Notes: generated by a model from the sequence alone, not told the origin. DNA of 9,407 nt from Candidatus Bathyarchaeota archaeon (GCA_007050885.1 SMYQ01000033.1:1-9407); one strand, 5' to 3'. Numbered from the stretch's first letter, positions 1 through 6,322 are shown. Program-made: numbers and translations.

Positions 1-190
1 ACTATACGCTTCAAGTTCAAAGTAACGAGTCAACCATGATTCCTGAATTCCCGTTAGTTATTATTCCGTTATTCATCGTCCTACTCGCCAGCATGATGAT
101 CATTCGACGAAAGATAATACAAATTCCAGTCCGCACGCCAACATAACTTCCATAAACTGAGAATCTTAAGAACATAATTATTTTTAGATA

Positions 191-212
191 GCACGCGCAA
201 GAGGACTCGAAC
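191..212 (-). other. tRNA 3'-end-like fragment (T-loop plus acceptor side)
   Basis: On the minus strand the bases GTTCGAGTCC followed by TCTTGCGCGTGC resemble the T-loop and 3' acceptor strand of an archaeal tRNA. The 5 bases before the T-loop (CTTTG) do not pair with the five after it (CCTCT), and no 5' tRNA half lies upstream, where a protein gene ends. A whole tRNA is therefore excluded. It could be an integration scar, because archaeal integrases often duplicate tRNA 3' ends, or it could be chance. I see no convincing gene in the rest of positions 1-247. Confidence 0.25.
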
Positions 213-247
213 AAAGGTTTTGATATCGCTTGCATTAAATGTGAAAA

Positions 248-571
248 CTAACTATTTTTTTTAGACACAGATTTAGTTGCTTCTTTAATATCTTCGACAG
301 TGGCATATTGATGACCTTTTTGACATGCTATTCTGTCAGCTTCTACAATGACATCTTTCCCATAACCTTTGTTTTTCAAAACGGTATTGATCATCAACAA
401 TTTAGAATCTGTCGTCCAATTTCTCAAATGAAAATGTGCATTGTAAACCTGAGGATCATCTCTAATATCACTTAAATTACTTCTATATTTCAGCAAATCT
501 TCTAAAAATAGAGGCTCAAGATAATTTTTGGTATCGAGTTTCATTTTTCTATTTATTTCAGATATGGACAT
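248..571 (-). CDS. small protein of unknown function with histone-fold-like or PCP_red-like C-terminus
   Basis: This is a 107-aa soluble, charged protein that I do not recognise with certainty. Residues about 52-101 start with WTTDSKLL and run into VIVEADRIACQKG and then ATVEDIKEATKSV. The spacing from the A-x-x-x-G helix end to the EDIKEA helix matches the last two helices of archaeal histones. The same pattern (W-T, a helix, then a T-x-E-D-x-x-E-A helix) also resembles the small PCP_red helical domain, so DNA binding is not established. The N-terminal 50 residues match nothing I know. The ATG is well supported: a GGTGAT Shine-Dalgarno sequence lies at 581-586, 9 nt upstream. The gene is the last minus-strand unit before the window edge, downstream of a hairpin that separates it from the membrane-peptide operon, so it is probably transcribed on its own. 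Confidence 0.7.
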   Translation of the reverse strand: MSISEINRKMKLDTKNYLEPLFLEDLLKYRSNLSDIRDDPQVYNAHFHLRNWTTDSKLLMINTVLKNKGYGKDVIVEADRIACQKGHQYATVEDIKEATKSVSKKNS

Positions 572-627
572 ATGTTCGCAATCACCGCTACTATTGAGAT
601 AGTTCCATTTCTTTTACGCATGCTTGA

Positions 628-636
628 GTTATATTT
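628..636 (-). promoter_or_regulatory. TATA-like element for the 107-aa gene
   Basis: On the minus strand AAATATAAC is preceded by the purine-rich CAAAGA, a reasonable BRE/TATA pair. The predicted transcription start near 606 would give a leader of about 35 nt that contains the GGTGAT ribosome binding site. Confidence 0.4.
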
Positions 637-702
637 CTTTGATTACGACTTTTATTTTCTTTAGGAGTATGTAATATGTGTTGATTGTGTTATGACGATC
701 GG

Positions 703-753
703 AAAAATTGTCATGATCATATCTAATATGCTTTTTATTTGATATGACCATGA
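703..753 (-). terminator. 13-bp hairpin with T-tract ending the membrane-peptide operon
   Basis: TCATGATCATATC (711-723) and GATATGACCATGA (741-753) form an inverted repeat of 13 positions with one mismatch and a 17-nt loop. The single mismatch becomes a G-U wobble only in minus-strand RNA, so the hairpin is fully paired in that orientation. It is followed on that strand by CAATTTTT. It starts 34 nt after the stop codon of the 28-aa gene, which suits transcription termination or 3'-end protection. A protein-binding palindrome is the alternative reading. Confidence 0.5.
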
Positions 754-786
754 TCTAGAGTCTTTTGATAAAGATGAAACGTGGTT

Positions 787-873
787 TTATCTTCTTCTTT
801 TGATTATTGCCAATGATATGAGGCCTACAGCTACTGCTGCAACTATCCCTGTTGCTGCGATCTTTTTATTCAT
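787..873 (-). CDS. 28-aa single-pass membrane peptide
   Basis: This short reading frame, of unknown function, encodes a peptide that starts MNKKIAATGIV, continues with a hydrophobic alanine/valine/isoleucine stretch and ends in IIKRRR. Residues 5-24 form one predicted membrane helix with positive clusters at both ends. The helix holds small-residue spacing (A13-x-x-x-G17) typical of helix packing. The reason to believe it is translated is AGAGGTG at 883-889, a near-perfect Shine-Dalgarno sequence 9 nt before the ATG. That site lies inside the last codons of the upstream 51-aa gene, whose stop is only 6 nt away, so translation is probably coupled. The layout of a short helix plus an arginine tail resembles membrane-anchored regulators and small membrane toxins as well as sorting tails, but nothing here decides between these. 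The peptide is too short for default gene callers. Confidence 0.6.
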   Translation of the reverse strand: MNKKIAATGIVAAVAVGLISLAIIKRRR

Positions 874-879
874 ATTCTT

Positions 880-1035
880 TCACACCTCTTTTACTCGGTA
901 ATGAGTCCAGTTGGACATGTTTGATTTTTCGAGGATGTCTTTTTTCTCAGCTCTCTTGTAGAATATGATCGTTACTATGACTGTTACAGCTATGCTGAGT
1001 AACATCAAATCTACAATCAAGTTGATTAATATCAC
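880..1035 (-). CDS. 51-aa single-pass membrane protein
   Basis: I do not recognise this protein. It has a GTG start (GTG ATA TTA ATC AAC). Residues 2-25 are strongly hydrophobic (leucine, isoleucine and valine with one aspartate at position 9) and form one membrane helix. A polar tail follows, beginning YKRAEKKDILEK, with a lysine/arginine-rich juxtamembrane segment. By the positive-inside rule the tail should be cytoplasmic and the N-terminus outside. The start is supported by GGGGAGGT at 1043-1050, one of the strongest ribosome binding sites in the window, 7 nt from the GTG. Its 3' end carries the Shine-Dalgarno sequence of the next small gene, so the two read as a bicistronic operon. It diverges from the Lrp-type regulator, which is a plausible but unproven controller. 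Confidence 0.6.
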   Translation of the reverse strand: MILINLIVDLMLLSIAVTVIVTIIFYKRAEKKDILEKSNMSNWTHYRVKEV

Positions 1036-1042
1036 GACTTTT

Positions 1043-1050
1043 ACCTCCCC
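1043..1050 (-). promoter_or_regulatory. strong Shine-Dalgarno site (GGGGAGGT)
   Basis: The 8-nt purine run on the minus strand is complementary to the expected 16S 3' end (CCUCC core). It sits 7 nt before a GTG that opens a 51-codon frame. It decides the start of that gene in DNA that otherwise looks non-coding. Confidence 0.6.
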
Positions 1051-1112
1051 TCAGGTTTTCTGTGTTTACTATAGCCAATAACAATATGTTGGCCAGACAG
1101 GATAGACTGGGT

Positions 1113-1121
1113 AATTATATG
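1113..1121 (-). promoter_or_regulatory. candidate TATA element for the membrane-peptide operon
   Basis: CATATAATT on the minus strand, preceded by AATTTTGA, would place transcription start near 1091. That leaves a leader of about 55 nt before the 51-aa gene. This is one of several AT-rich candidates here. The palindromic TATA at 1278-1287 is the main alternative and would give a leader of over 200 nt. Confidence 0.3.
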
Positions 1122-1277
1122 TCAAAATTCTTGGATAGAACCAATACACTATCAAATTCACCTCGACTATTTCTAACGAGAAATATGAAATCAGAAATGC
1201 AGCATATAAGAATATCGAATAATACGATTATGACTAATGCAAATATCGTATATAATTATGTCAATAATTAAGAAATT

Positions 1278-1287
1278 CTTATATAAA
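1278..1287 (+). promoter_or_regulatory. TATA box of the Lrp-family gene, palindromic core
   Basis: CTTATATAAA matches the archaeal TATA consensus and predicts a start near 1309, about 15 nt before the TTG start codon. The core TTATATAA reads the same on both strands, so it could also fire toward the membrane-peptide operon. Confidence 0.5.
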
Positions 1288-1323
1288 TCTTCGATACAAT
1301 AATATGTTGTCTCATAAGGGGTT

Positions 1324-1788
1324 TTGATTCAAACGCAAACCAATCTAGACAAAATAGATCATGACATTATACAGATTCTTCAAGAAGACTCCTCAACCCC
1401 ATTTGTAGAAGTTGCAGAAAAGATCGGTGTAACGGATGGAACTATACACCAGCGAGTAAGGAAACTAAAAAAGTCAGGCGTTATTAAACGATTCACAATT
1501 CAGCTAAATAATGAAATGCTGGAGAATAGTTCTTTATCCTACGCAATGATCTCAGTAGAACCTGGATACTTAGAGGATGTCTCCCAAAGAATCAGCAAAC
1601 TTTCACACATCCAGGAGATACAGGAAATACACACGCAAGGTCAACTATTACTCAAGATAAGAGCATCATCATCCGAAGAGATACGAAACATAATAGTCGA
1701 AGACCTAAGAAAAATCAAAGGAATAACAGATACAGAACTAATCCCCGTCTACAAAACATGGAAAGAAGAAAATACCTTGATACTCTAA
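1324..1788 (+). CDS. Lrp/AsnC-family transcriptional regulator
   Basis: This 154-aa DNA-binding regulator has the two-part Lrp/AsnC (FFRP) build. The N-terminal winged helix-turn-helix spans residues about 8-60: LDKIDHDIIQILQED leads in, and the recognition region is GVTDGTIHQRVRKLKKSGVI. The C-terminal RAM ligand-binding and oligomerisation domain covers about 68-143, including the TQGQLLLKIRA strand. Family members usually act as dimers or octamers that sense amino acids. The ligand here cannot be read from sequence. Translation starts at TTG: an in-frame TAA lies 9 nt upstream and no ATG precedes the conserved domain. AAGGGG just before the TTG is close for a ribosome binding site. The gene diverges from the small membrane-peptide operon, the usual place for a local target. 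The family call is firm. Confidence 0.92.
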   Translation: MIQTQTNLDKIDHDIIQILQEDSSTPFVEVAEKIGVTDGTIHQRVRKLKKSGVIKRFTIQLNNEMLENSSLSYAMISVEPGYLEDVSQRISKLSHIQEIQEIHTQGQLLLKIRASSSEEIRNIIVEDLRKIKGITDTELIPVYKTWKEENTLIL

Positions 1789-1799
1789 TCTACCGCCTG

Positions 1800-1815
1800 T
1801 TTACTTCTAAGTAAA
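1800..1815. terminator. perfect inverted repeat after the Lrp gene
   Basis: TTTACTT-CT-AAGTAAA has 7-bp arms with a 2-nt centre and begins 12 nt after the Lrp stop codon. It has no T-tract right after it on the plus strand, so a role as a protein-binding palindrome, for example autoregulatory, is as likely as termination. The rest of the gap up to 1987 is A-rich and holds no gene that I can support. Confidence 0.35.
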
Positions 1816-1987
1816 GCCAATGATTTAGGGTAAAGGTCTTTGGGGAAACCAAAAATGCTCAAAATGAATGATCAAAAAAGAAGAAATCAATAAATACAAA
1901 AAGATAATGAAACCAAATAATAATATTATTCTTGAAATATTACACGTTTCTAAAATTCATAGTTAAATCGATAGTGTGTAACTCTCC

Positions 1988-3574
1988 ATGGACAACTTTA
2001 TAGAAGAGCGTTTAATTCCTCGAACGATGTCTACTCAACATCCTGACAATGCGCTCATCCCGCAATGGTCGATGTCAGATGTTATTAATGGTGAAACGGA
2101 AATCCATGAAGCTTATTTTGTATATAGTAGACTCCAATGTCATGAGGTTATGTGGGATGCTGAAGGTAAAGACGTAGATACACGTGTCATCAGAAAATTA
2201 TTAACAAAATATGAGGATTATTTTAAAGAACATTTGATTGGAAAGGATATTTTCTTAACGTATAGAATCCCTAATCCAAGAGTTGAGACTATTGAGAGAA
2301 AGATAGTTGTTGAGACCCTCCAAAACATTCCAGTCGCGTATGATGTTTCCTCTATATTTTACAAGAATGATATTCCACCTCTTTTTGAAGTCATTCTTCC
2401 TCTAACATCCAGTAGCACAGAACTAATCTGGCTCTACAATTACTATAGAAAAGCCATTGTTGGTGCAGAGGATCTTAAGCTGAACGGATCCTCAAGAGTG
2501 AAAGATTGGATTGGTCCAATCATGCCTAAGCGTATTCAAGTAATACCGCTCGTAGAAGATTTTGGTAGTTTATTATCTATTGACAAGATAATTAAATCAT
2601 ATATCAATTCGGTTAAGCCAAAATATTTGAGAGTCTTTATAGCGAGATCAGATCCAGCTCTGAACTACGGTTTATTTTCAGCAGTTCTATTATCAAAAAT
2701 TGCTCTATCAAAATTGAAAATTCTCTCAATTAATTCTGGCATAGATATTCATCCAATACTGGGCGTAGGTTCTATGCCGTTCAGGGGTCATTTGTCGCTG
2801 GAAAATCTTGAAGGCTTTCTAAATGAATATCAAGGTGTTTCAACTGTGACTGTTCAATCGTCTCTAAGATACGATCAACCGCTTGAAGAAGCCACGAAGA
2901 TAGTAAATACGCTTAACAATATTCTTCCAAACGGGGAGATAAATTCAATCGATCCACATGACGAAACGATTCTTCTAAAGATACTCAACAAGGGAAGGTC
3001 GTTATATGAAAGCATCATTGAAGAACTCGCACAATTAGTAGTAAGCGTTTCACCATATGTGCCTCAGAGAAGAGCGAGAAAGTTGCATATAGGTCTCTTC
3101 GGATACAGCAGAAATGTCGCAGGAGCAACATTACCAAGGGCCATCCCTTTCACAGCAGCATTATACTCAATAGGCATCCCGCCTGAAATCATCGGGGCCA
3201 GACTCCTGACCGAACTCAATGAAGAAGAATGGAAGATACTTGACAGATACTATGCTAATATGAATAATGACCTCAAAGCTATGGGAGGATATCTTTCTTG
3301 GCAAAACTTTAACATGATCATGGATATGCATAAAAAAGTTGCAGAAAGAGCGGGAATGAGCAGCGAGAAACTTGAAAATGCCCTCATCAAATTATTAGAT
3401 GATATTAAAGCACTTGAAACAAGCTTACATATAAAACTCGGTGCGAAAAATCTGACCCAAAGAAAACATGATAATTTCGTGAATAATTTCTTAATCTCTT
3501 ACTTGGAAAATGATGATGTCCAGGCTAGAGCTTACTTTCTTGAGGCCGCTAAATTAAGACGATGTATAGGATAA
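1988..3574 (+). CDS. ppcA: archaeal-type phosphoenolpyruvate carboxylase
   Basis: The enzyme adds bicarbonate to phosphoenolpyruvate to give oxaloacetate and phosphate, refilling C4 acids for the citric-acid cycle or for autotrophic carbon pathways. At 528 aa it is the short archaeal type (PpcA), about half the length of the bacterial and plant enzyme. Family landmarks are all present: RTMSTQHPDN at 12-21, GVGSMPFRGH at 259-268, TVQSSLRYD near 288-296, RRARKLHIGLFGYSR at 361-375 and LPRAIPFTAALYSIGIPPE at 382-400. The sequence is complete with no frameshift. The ATG sits directly before the conserved N-terminus. There is no clear Shine-Dalgarno sequence, so a leaderless or short-leader transcript is likely. 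It stands alone between the Lrp gene and a convergent nuclease-like gene. The upstream regulator could respond to carbon or nitrogen status, but that is inference. Confidence 0.96.
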   Translation: MDNFIEERLIPRTMSTQHPDNALIPQWSMSDVINGETEIHEAYFVYSRLQCHEVMWDAEGKDVDTRVIRKLLTKYEDYFKEHLIGKDIFLTYRIPNPRVETIERKIVVETLQNIPVAYDVSSIFYKNDIPPLFEVILPLTSSSTELIWLYNYYRKAIVGAEDLKLNGSSRVKDWIGPIMPKRIQVIPLVEDFGSLLSIDKIIKSYINSVKPKYLRVFIARSDPALNYGLFSAVLLSKIALSKLKILSINSGIDIHPILGVGSMPFRGHLSLENLEGFLNEYQGVSTVTVQSSLRYDQPLEEATKIVNTLNNILPNGEINSIDPHDETILLKILNKGRSLYESIIEELAQLVVSVSPYVPQRRARKLHIGLFGYSRNVAGATLPRAIPFTAALYSIGIPPEIIGARLLTELNEEEWKILDRYYANMNNDLKAMGGYLSWQNFNMIMDMHKKVAERAGMSSEKLENALIKLLDDIKALETSLHIKLGAKNLTQRKHDNFVNNFLISYLENDDVQARAYFLEAAKLRRCIG

Positions 3575-3628
3575 AGCGCGATAAAACCTCCGATAGCGCT
3601 GATGCACACGCACTTGCTCGCTGTCTCT

Positions 3629-3649
3629 AAAAAAACTTGTAGTCAAGTT
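3629..3649 (-). terminator. hairpin plus T-tract downstream of the nuclease-like gene
   Basis: On the minus strand AACTTG-ACTA-CAAGTT (6-bp stem, 4-nt loop) runs straight into a T-run, making seven consecutive Ts counting the end of the stem. It lies about 90 nt after the stop of the minus-strand gene in the convergent gap. Nearby on the plus side, AGCGC (3575-3579) and GCGCT (3596-3600) form a weaker 5-bp inverted repeat right after the PEPC stop. Confidence 0.45.
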
Positions 3650-3736
3650 AAAAATTCAAGTCTATCCCTTGAAAGAAACGTTGAAAGTTGAGTTTGTGGA
3701 TATTGATTTGAATAGATTCGACGCTCAAAGAAATAA

Positions 3737-4132
3737 TTACTTTCTCTTCTTTGGGTTAACAATGGAGCAACGATATAATCTATTGCCTTTCAGTTCGAAT
3801 TTCAAAGGCATATTTTTAGCCACTAATTCAGGATCTAGAATTACCTCTCTAGTTATTCTACGTTTTGGAAACCATAAGGAAAGAATCATTTGGGGTTTAT
3901 GCCCTAATTCTATAAGCCGATAATAGTAATGAGCTAATGTTCTAAGATCATCAGGGTAGATATAGATCTGATCTTGAGAACAACGCTTACATTCAACGAG
4001 TTTTGTTCTACCATTCTCTGAAAATATAATGACATCAATCCTCAAGCTTCTTGAGCTATGAATGCGTGGATATTTCCTATATCTATTCATGACTTTTTCT
4101 TCATGTCTTCTTCCGCTATGATATCTGGCCAC
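3737..4132 (-). CDS. PD-(D/E)XK nuclease-like protein, distantly Hjc-like
   Basis: This 131-aa basic protein has the catalytic spacing of the PD-(D/E)XK nuclease fold. RRHEEKV places a glutamate at 11 or 12, RIDVII places D33, and LVECKR places E47 and K49. These positions are close to those of archaeal Holliday-junction resolvase Hjc (early Glu, then Asp near 33, Glu-x-Lys near 46-48). It lacks the serine/glycine-rich loop I expect in Hjc before the Asp; here that stretch reads HSSRSLR. It may therefore be a divergent paralogue or another small nuclease rather than the housekeeping resolvase. The tail is lysine/arginine-rich (NPKKRK). The GTG start is supported by AGGTG at 4139-4143, 6 nt upstream. 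The gene converges on PEPC and diverges from the 93-aa/pyrG block. Nuclease fold likely; substrate unknown. Confidence 0.65.
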   Translation of the reverse strand: MARYHSGRRHEEKVMNRYRKYPRIHSSRSLRIDVIIFSENGRTKLVECKRCSQDQIYIYPDDLRTLAHYYYRLIELGHKPQMILSLWFPKRRITREVILDPELVAKNMPLKFELKGNRLYRCSIVNPKKRK

Positions 4133-4266
4133 AAATTACACCTATCGCTGAGAATCTTGTTGATGATCAAAGTATCAAAAAGATATGATGATTACTTTAA
4201 TTCTTCTGCATAATATCTGTAAATTATTGCTTTTGTAAAACCCAGACCAAATCTTCTATAAGTAAT

Positions 4267-4548
4267 ATGCTCCCTTTTATGAAAGGTGTGGTGAATTTAT
4301 TGTCTGGAAGGCAACCGAAAGCTCGTTTTTCTACAAGATTACCTGATGGGAATTTCTTAAGTTTGGCAGTCTGGTCAGGAAAATCTGATCCTTCTGCGGA
4401 GGTGCTCACTATCCAGGTAAGAGGTTTAAAAGATGAAATATGGGAAACTGTTGGTAGACTCGCAGTTTACAGAACCTCTGATGGTAAATATTCAATGCTT
4501 CCAGAAAGGTCTCCCGTACAGACTGAAAAGTCAGAATCTGATCAATAA
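4267..4548 (+). CDS. small β-rich protein of unknown function upstream of pyrG
   Basis: I do not recognise a named domain in this 93-aa protein. The central 60 residues alternate short hydrophobic strands and turns: ARFSTRLPDGNFLSLAVW, then GKSDPSAEVLTIQVRGL, then EIWETVGRLAVYRTSDGKY and LPER. This suggests a small β-sheet domain. The tail (PVQTEKSESDQ) is polar and probably disordered. The wording feels like a conserved archaeal family seen next to pyrG, but I cannot confirm that here. A second ATG at 4279 is an alternative start, and the family core begins after both. No Shine-Dalgarno sequence precedes either; a TATA-like TTTTGTAAA at 4232-4240 would suit a near-leaderless message from 4267. 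pyrG follows on the same strand with its own promoter-like element, so the two may be only partly co-transcribed. Confidence 0.7.
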   Translation: MLPFMKGVVNLLSGRQPKARFSTRLPDGNFLSLAVWSGKSDPSAEVLTIQVRGLKDEIWETVGRLAVYRTSDGKYSMLPERSPVQTEKSESDQ

Positions 4549-4586
4549 AATCGCTTATGGCTTCACTGAACATAATCCAAAGAATG

Positions 4587-4629
4587 TTATACAAATACGA
4601 TGAAGATGTTTGTAAATTTGTGACGGTGA
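4587..4629 (+). promoter_or_regulatory. promoter and ribosome binding site that fix the pyrG start
   Basis: A BRE/TATA-like CCAAAGAATGTTATACAA reaches to 4594 and predicts transcription start near 4616. A GGTGA Shine-Dalgarno sequence at 4625-4629 sits 5 nt before the GTG at 4635. Both lie inside the longer in-frame reading that would begin at ATG 4557, so they argue against that upstream start. Confidence 0.5.
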
Positions 4630-4634
4630 ATGTT

Positions 4635-6242
4635 GTGAAATATGTCTTCATTACAGGTGGAGTAATGTCCGGGATTGGCAAAGGGGTTACTGCAGCTTCT
4701 ATAGGGAAGATACTGCAATCCCGGGGAATGAGTGTCACTGCAATCAAGATTGATCCATACCTCAATGTAGATGCAGGAACAATGAATCCGTATATCCATG
4801 GTGAAGTTTTTGTAACAGAAGATGGTGGAGAGACCGACATGGACCTAGGGACCTATGAAAGGTTCTTAGACATCAATATTCCCAAAGATCACAACATCAC
4901 TACAGGATTGATCTATCTATCAGTAATAGGAAAGGAGCGGAAAGGGGAGATTCTAGGAACTTGTGTACAAATAATACCTCATATCACCAACGAAATCAAG
5001 AATAGAATTCGATCTATAACTAAAAAAAGTAAAGTTGACTGCACTATCGTCGAGATTGGAGGTACAGTAGGCGACATTGAGAGTCTACCCTTCTTAGAAG
5101 CTGCAAGACAAATGAGGTTAGAAGAAGGTTCTAGAAATGTGATCAATTTTCACGTCACGCTGGTGCCCGTACTTGAAGCTGTTGGAGAACAAAAAACAAA
5201 ACCGACCCAGCATAGCGTTCAGGAATTGAGGAGGATTGGGGTTCAACCAGATGCCGTTGTCGTCAGAAGTGAAATCCCGCTAAAAGATGAACCCAGAAGA
5301 AAAATTGCTCTTTTTTGTAACATTGAAGAACGCGCAGTTTTCACATCACCTGATATAAAAAGCATCTATGAAGTCCCGTTAATTCTTGATAAACAAGGAT
5401 TGGGCGACTATCTATCTGATAGAATGAATGTAAAATTAAAGAAACCAGAGTGGAAAATTTGGCGAAATATGCTTGAAGGATTTACAGATCCAAAATATAA
5501 GATCAAAATTGCAATGTGTGGAAAATATGCTGAACTGGCTGATTCCTATGTCAGCATAAATGAAGCCCTAAGACATGCAAGTGCAATCAATAATGCCTCA
5601 ATCAATATAGACTGGATTGAAACTGAGATCTTTGAAAACAAACCTTCTAGAATTAGCGACCTAGAAAATTACCATGGTGTATTAGTGCCAGGTGGTTTTG
5701 GTTCAAGAGGAACTGAAGGTAAGATTCTGGCCATATCTTACGCACGCAAAAAAGACATTCCTTACTTAGGGATATGTTTTGGTTTCCAAATGGCAGTTGT
5801 TGAATTTGCAAGACATATTGGTTTAACAGAAGCTAATTCTACAGAAGTAAATCCTAGGACCAAGCATCCAGTGGTTGATCTTATGCCAGAGCAGATAGGA
5901 GTTGAAGAGAAAGGTGCTACAATGAGGCTGGGTGCAGAAAAAATTAACTTGCAATCAGGGACTCTCGCACATCTGTTATATGGAAAAAAAATGATCATTG
6001 AGAGACATAGACATCGCTACGAAGTGAATGGAGAATATTTAGATAGACTGCAGGAAGCAGGACTAAAATTTTCGGGTAAAAGTCTAGATGGATTACGTAT
6101 GGAAATACTTGAGCTAAAGGAAAACAAATTCCATTTTGCAACACAATTCCATGGAGAATTCAAATCCAGACCTAATAGACCATCTCCTCCGTATGCCGGT
6201 TTCATTGCTGCTTCCCTTAAGAGAGCTTTAGATTCAAGTTAA
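4635..6242 (+). CDS. pyrG: CTP synthase (glutamine-hydrolysing)
   Basis: The enzyme makes CTP from UTP, ATP and glutamine-derived ammonia, the last step of de novo pyrimidine nucleotide synthesis; family members work as tetramers. Numbering from the chosen GTG, the N-terminal amidoligase domain starts MKYVFITGG and carries the ATP loop GGVMSGIGKG at 8-17, then KIDPYLNVDAGTMNP, HGEVFVTEDGGETD and the CTP/UTP-binding GEQKTKPTQHS near 184-194. The class I glutamine amidotransferase half has LVPGGFGSRG, the nucleophile Cys381 in LGICFGFQ, and His506/Glu508 in QFHGEFKSRP, where most relatives read HPEF. Length is 535 aa, normal for the family. An in-frame ATG at 4557 would add a 26-residue extension unlike other CTP synthases and would start upstream of the predicted promoter, so GTG 4635 is preferred. 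Confidence 0.96.
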   Translation: MKYVFITGGVMSGIGKGVTAASIGKILQSRGMSVTAIKIDPYLNVDAGTMNPYIHGEVFVTEDGGETDMDLGTYERFLDINIPKDHNITTGLIYLSVIGKERKGEILGTCVQIIPHITNEIKNRIRSITKKSKVDCTIVEIGGTVGDIESLPFLEAARQMRLEEGSRNVINFHVTLVPVLEAVGEQKTKPTQHSVQELRRIGVQPDAVVVRSEIPLKDEPRRKIALFCNIEERAVFTSPDIKSIYEVPLILDKQGLGDYLSDRMNVKLKKPEWKIWRNMLEGFTDPKYKIKIAMCGKYAELADSYVSINEALRHASAINNASINIDWIETEIFENKPSRISDLENYHGVLVPGGFGSRGTEGKILAISYARKKDIPYLGICFGFQMAVVEFARHIGLTEANSTEVNPRTKHPVVDLMPEQIGVEEKGATMRLGAEKINLQSGTLAHLLYGKKMIIERHRHRYEVNGEYLDRLQEAGLKFSGKSLDGLRMEILELKENKFHFATQFHGEFKSRPNRPSPPYAGFIAASLKRALDSS

Positions 6243-6322
6243 AAATTTAAATGGCCTATCATGAAAAAAACATTCTATTTTCTTGTTCTTGGAGAATAAT
6301 ATTGCTTAACCTCAAAAAATTC

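Noticed and set aside
17..235. 72-codon minus-strand open frame at the window edge
   Set aside because: Mixed composition with scattered Cys, Met and Arg, no ribosome binding site, no domain pattern, and it runs through the tRNA-like fragment; most likely chance.
662..750. 36-codon-class minus-strand frame starting MVISNKKH across the hairpin region
   Set aside because: It runs through the terminator-like hairpin, has no ribosome binding site and has low-complexity polar composition.
1062..1271. 69-codon plus-strand open frame opposite the membrane-peptide region
   Set aside because: Asn/Met/Ile-rich, as expected from AT-rich non-coding DNA. No Shine-Dalgarno sequence, and its 3' end is just ahead of the Lrp TATA box.
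3669..3923. 84-codon plus-strand frame between PEPC and the nuclease-like gene
   Set aside because: Mostly antisense to the nuclease-like gene, which has catalytic motifs and a ribosome binding site; no independent support.
4160..4195. C-box-like TGATGA motifs suggesting a C/D guide RNA
   Set aside because: The order is wrong and no CTGA D box lies at the right distance downstream, so a C/D sRNA cannot be built.
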